Shown here: piece by piece, positions 59,789 through 62,504 of the stretch
Layout: each line of letters starts with the position of its first letter
Numbering within the stretch: the stretch's first letter is position 1
Source: Acidobacteriota bacterium
GTDB lineage: Bacteria; Acidobacteriota; Terriglobia; 20CM-2-55-15
DNA length: 62,504 nt
Assembly (NCBI GenBank): GCA_003223875.1
Contig: QHWY01000085.1
Coordinates: 1 to 62,504 of the forward strand
Reading direction: 5' to 3'
The notes under the pieces: generated by a model
Told to the model about the DNA's origin: nothing
Seen by the model: only the letters and a program-made list of their open reading frames with translations
Database searches by the model: none
Program-made: the position numbers and the translations under genes

Positions 59789-62504
59789 ATGCGCCAGGAA
59801 GTAAACGTGCGTCTTTTGCTATCGCTGACCACCCGAACCATTGCGGTGGTGGTTTGGTTACTGATTTTTATGTCGTCCGTGGGCTGGGCTCAAGGGTTAC
59901 AGACAACCAAGCCTTGTACTGTTCCAGGTCAAGGTCAGACTGTCCAGGCCTACCTTTGCCTGGACGACATCGTGGTTGTGGATGGTAGCTCTTCCGGAAT
60001 TTACCTGGTCGATCCCGTAACTGGAAATCAGACACCGATCTCAACAGCGGTTAACGCGCCAATAATTAATGGGCATCCTGTCGACTTGTTGCAGCAGGCG
60101 GCCAGCCTTACTATCGAACCAGGTACTGGAAAACTTCTGGCTTCCACCAGACAGTATGGGATTATTCGTGTTGATCCCAAGGATGGAAGCCAAGAGGTAC
60201 TCCTGAAGGGCGGGGTCGGTTGGGGACCTTATCCAACGCTTTCGTCAGGCGATCCCTTTATCTACCCTGCGGGTATCATCATTGACCCCCTCGACAGTAG
60301 CATCTTAGTTACTGATACCGGAATTCGCATAAATGCATGTTCCGATCCTAACAATGTTTTCAGCTGCAATTCTGATCCTGGCAAAATCATCCGGATAACG
60401 AAGGCACCAGGAAGTGCGGCCGGCGTTTACAGTGGCAACGCCGTTGTGGCTAAGGGGGTATTGCTATCCGACCCATTCGACATCGCTGTGGATGGAAATA
60501 ACGGTGTAGCCAGCAACATCTATGTCACTGATATGAACGCTAAGCTGGGCGGCGCAGCCGATCCCGGCCTGGGTGGAATCATCTATTTGGGCGCCACTAA
60601 TAATTTCAATCAGAGCGTATTCTTCTCCTCCTACACGCAGAATCCAAACGCCACACCGCCGACGTCGGGGACTGGCTGCCCTATGGGCATTACGATGGTT
60701 CCCCCCCTGACAGTAAACGGTACAAGCTATCCAACCCGGCTCTTCGCCACCGTGTGGTACTCAGCGTCTAATGGTTACGGGTGCGCACCAACCGCGGTCC
60801 TCAGTTTGACTCCTAATGTTTCGTTACCGACTAGCGCCGGAAGCGATTTCCAGACGATTTTCAGCGGATCCCCCCTCGTATTTCCGTTTGGTATGGACAC
60901 CGACTTGATCGGCAGAGTCATCATCGCCGACGAAGGAAGCGGCTACGGTTGTTCTGGTACGATTTTTCGTCTGGATCTGACTAAACCGATCCAAACAACG
61001 GTGGGTTCCTGGGACGGCATTATTGATCACTTGAACCCGTTTGGCCTTTCCCCAATCGTCGGATCAGGATGCACACCGCCAAACCAGACGTTCCTGAAAA
61101 ACCCATCCGACGCCGCGGTCGTCAAGGTCGTTGTTGCCGTGGAAACGGCAATCACCCCGCTGAGCGTCACCATCAACGCCCCTTCCACCAGTCCGGAGGG
61201 CACGGCAATTACTTTGACCAGCACAGTATCGCCCTCTGGCACCTACACCTATAACTGGACCGTAACGAAGAATGGAAATTCATTCGCTTCGGGCCCGGCG
61301 GAGAGCCTGAGTTTCACTCCTGATGACAATGGCACTTACGATGTGAAACTCAGTGTGACAGCAAGTGGGGCGACGGGCAGCGACCAAAAAAACATTCCTG
61401 TCACCAACGTCGCGCCAGCTATAACTGGAGTTTCCGGCCCAGCTAACACGCTCCCCCCAGGCGCTTCGGCTCTCGTCGTTGCAAGCTTCACAGATCCGGG
61501 TAGCCAAGACACGCACACCTGTATGTTCAAGTGGGGAGATGGTCAAGATACAACTGTTGCGGCTCCGGGAATGGGTGACGGAAGTTGCTCGGCCAGTCAC
61601 AACTACGGTTCAGGAACCTTCAACGTTACCGTTACGGTAACCGACAAGGACGGCGATTTTGCGACGAACTCCAGCTTGAACGTCACCGTGGATGCACCGG
61701 TGCTGCTGAGCGTGAACCCGAACACGGGTCAGCCGGGACAGCAAAACCTCAGCGTCAGCCTGACGGGACAACTTACCCATTTTGTCCAGGGCACCACGAC
61801 GGCGAGTTTCGGAGCCGGAATCACTGTGGTGTCATTAACCGTGAATTCGCCAACGACGGCCACGGCGGTCTTGAACATCGATCCGGCGGGAGCCACGGGA
61901 AGCCGCAACGTGACGCTGACCACGGGTCCGGAAGTGGTGACTTTGACTAACGGATTCACAGTCGCGGCGGGCACGCCCGTGCTGCAAACGGTGAATCCTG
62001 GCAGCGGCCAGCAAGGACAGCAAAACCTCAGCGTGAACTTGACCGGCCAGTTCACGCACTTCGTGCAGGGGACGACGACAGCGAGTTTTGGAGCCGGAAT
62101 CACAGTGGTGTCGTTGACGGTGAATTCAGCGACAACAGCTACCACGGTCGTGAATATCGACGCGGGGACTGCGACCGGCAACCGGAATGTGACGCTGACC
62201 ACGGGCCTGGAAGTGGTGACTTTGACTAACGGATTCACAGTCGCGGCGGGCACGCCCGTGCTGCAAACGGTGAATCCTGGCAGCGGCCAGCAAGGACAAC
62301 AAAACCTCAACGTCACTTTGACCGGCCAGTTTACGCACTTCGTTCAGGGGACGACGACAGCAAGTTTTGGAGCGGGAATCACAGTGGTGTCGTTGACGGT
62401 GAATTCAGCGACAACAGCTACCACGGTCGTGAATATCGACGCGGGGACTGCGACTGGCAACCGGAATGTGACGCTGACCACGGGCCCGGAAGTGGTGACT
62501 TTGA
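59789..62504 (+). CDS. giant secreted protein with propeller-like, PKD and tandem Ig-like domains (3' end outside the window)
   Basis: An AGGAG 6 bases upstream precedes the ATG at 59789, and the frame stays open to the window edge (at least 905 codons). A signal anchor (RTIAVVVWLLIFMSSVGWAQ) is followed by a propeller-like region (VVVDGSSSGIYLVDPVTGNQ; LVTDTGIRINACSDPNN; IYVTDMNAKLGGAADPG). From about residue 460 come PKD-like domains (SFTPDDNGTYDVKLSVTASG; FKWGDGQDTTV), then 93-residue Ig/TIG-like repeats (NPGSGQQGQQNLSVNLTGQF). It probably lies outside the cell or on its surface. Cys-rich pairs occur in the propeller. Confidence 0.75.
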   Translation, partial: MRQEVNVRLLLSLTTRTIAVVVWLLIFMSSVGWAQGLQTTKPCTVPGQGQTVQAYLCLDDIVVVDGSSSGIYLVDPVTGNQTPISTAVNAPIINGHPVDLLQQAASLTIEPGTGKLLASTRQYGIIRVDPKDGSQEVLLKGGVGWGPYPTLSSGDPFIYPAGIIIDPLDSSILVTDTGIRINACSDPNNVFSCNSDPGKIIRITKAPGSAAGVYSGNAVVAKGVLLSDPFDIAVDGNNGVASNIYVTDMNAKLGGAADPGLGGIIYLGATNNFNQSVFFSSYTQNPNATPPTSGTGCPMGITMVPPLTVNGTSYPTRLFATVWYSASNGYGCAPTAVLSLTPNVSLPTSAGSDFQTIFSGSPLVFPFGMDTDLIGRVIIADEGSGYGCSGTIFRLDLTKPIQTTVGSWDGIIDHLNPFGLSPIVGSGCTPPNQTFLKNPSDAAVVKVVVAVETAITPLSVTINAPSTSPEGTAITLTSTVSPSGTYTYNWTVTKNGNSFASGPAESLSFTPDDNGTYDVKLSVTASGATGSDQKNIPVTNVAPAITGVSGPANTLPPGASALVVASFTDPGSQDTHTCMFKWGDGQDTTVAAPGMGDGSCSASHNYGSGTFNVTVTVTDKDGDFATNSSLNVTVDAPVLLSVNPNTGQPGQQNLSVSLTGQLTHFVQGTTTASFGAGITVVSLTVNSPTTATAVLNIDPAGATGSRNVTLTTGPEVVTLTNGFTVAAGTPVLQTVNPGSGQQGQQNLSVNLTGQFTHFVQGTTTASFGAGITVVSLTVNSATTATTVVNIDAGTATGNRNVTLTTGLEVVTLTNGFTVAAGTPVLQTVNPGSGQQGQQNLNVTLTGQFTHFVQGTTTASFGAGITVVSLTVNSATTATTVVNIDAGTATGNRNVTLTTGPEVVTL
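61723..62504 (+). repeat. tandem 279-bp coding repeats
   Basis: Three copies of a 279-bp unit (93 residues) start with GGCCAGCAAGGACAGCAAAA-type sequence near 61730, 62009 and 62288. Copies two and three are almost identical at the DNA level; copy one is diverged. The last copy is cut by the end of the window, so the true number is unknown. Confidence 0.8.

Noticed and set aside
1..62504. CRISPR arrays
   Set aside because: No set of short direct repeats with regular unique spacers was found; the repetitive elements are palindromes or coding tandem repeats.
1..62504. tRNA or rRNA genes
   Set aside because: No cloverleaf or rRNA-like segment was recognised by eye in the gaps; a covariance search could still find one.

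Overview
The window looks like a chromosomal stretch of a diderm, LPS-bearing bacterium of moderately high GC. It carries BamA, Skp, FabZ, LpxA, LpxI and the LolCD exporter, but also a ClpC-type unfoldase, a PduP/EutE-like aldehyde dehydrogenase with a microcompartment shell protein, form-II CO-dehydrogenase-like genes and many secreted beta-propeller or 'found in soil bacteria' proteins. That mix, and the abundance of dispersed palindromic repeats, suggests Acidobacteriota. This taxonomic call is inference; no rRNA or tRNA gene was seen to confirm it.

Layout. 0-5.2 kb: stress and remnant region with a frameshifted Hsp20 gene, a second Hsp20 pseudogene broken by a palindromic element, two broken small secreted-protein genes, a divergent phosphoglycerate-kinase paralog and a beta-propeller protein. 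5.3-8.7 kb (minus): MFS transporter, a sugar kinase fused to a RapZ C-terminal domain, and a MurU-like nucleotidyltransferase. 8.8-13.5 kb: secreted protein, WecB epimerase, a secreted domain protein, PgsA and a PDZ-radical SAM DUF512 protein. 13.4-14.1 kb: a REP-associated tyrosine transposase (RAYT) between 83-bp inverted repeats. 14.1-17.1 kb (minus): two cyclophilins and a homocysteine methyltransferase/MTHFR fusion. 17.2-39.4 kb (plus): a long housekeeping array (hydroxyacyl-CoA dehydrogenase, RibH-NusB-LysS, LolCD, ClpC, BamA, a methyltransferase, Skp-FabZ-LpxA-LpxI, a Gfo/Idh oxidoreductase, TonB-like and SpoIID-like proteins, MiaA-Hfq-HflX and a TPR/SLH protein). 39.5-46.0 kb (minus): UvrA-led operon and a RodZ-like protein. 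46.2-49.1 kb: a BMC-H shell protein, a tailed aldehyde dehydrogenase and a DUF4159 protein. 49.2-55.3 kb: CoxS-L-M-like molybdenum hydroxylase followed by a MoxR ATPase and a VWA protein. 55.3-55.9 kb (minus): a MazF/ribbon-helix-helix toxin-antitoxin pair. 55.9-62.5 kb: accessory region with several gene fragments (beta-helix, PQQ dehydrogenase, glycosyltransferase), an orphan secreted protein and the 5' part of a very large repeat-rich secreted protein that runs off the window.

Two dispersed repeat families run through the window. Class A is a REP-like palindrome with the core GTAGGGGCGGTCTATGACCGCC; class B is a 140-330 bp nested palindrome with CCCCTCC(TC)-type ends and GGGGTGGTC inner arms. 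The arms of the RAYT unit contain a core closely related to class A and ends identical to class B, which ties the repeats to the transposase. Class A copies sit inside an hsp20 gene (9-bp target duplication), inside class B elements, and in frame inside the signal-peptide region of the SpoIID-like gene. The points most worth following are this RAYT/repeat network, the two-gene microcompartment locus, the kinase-RapZ fusion and the methyltransferase inserted with a synonymous-only duplication of the bamA 3' end.
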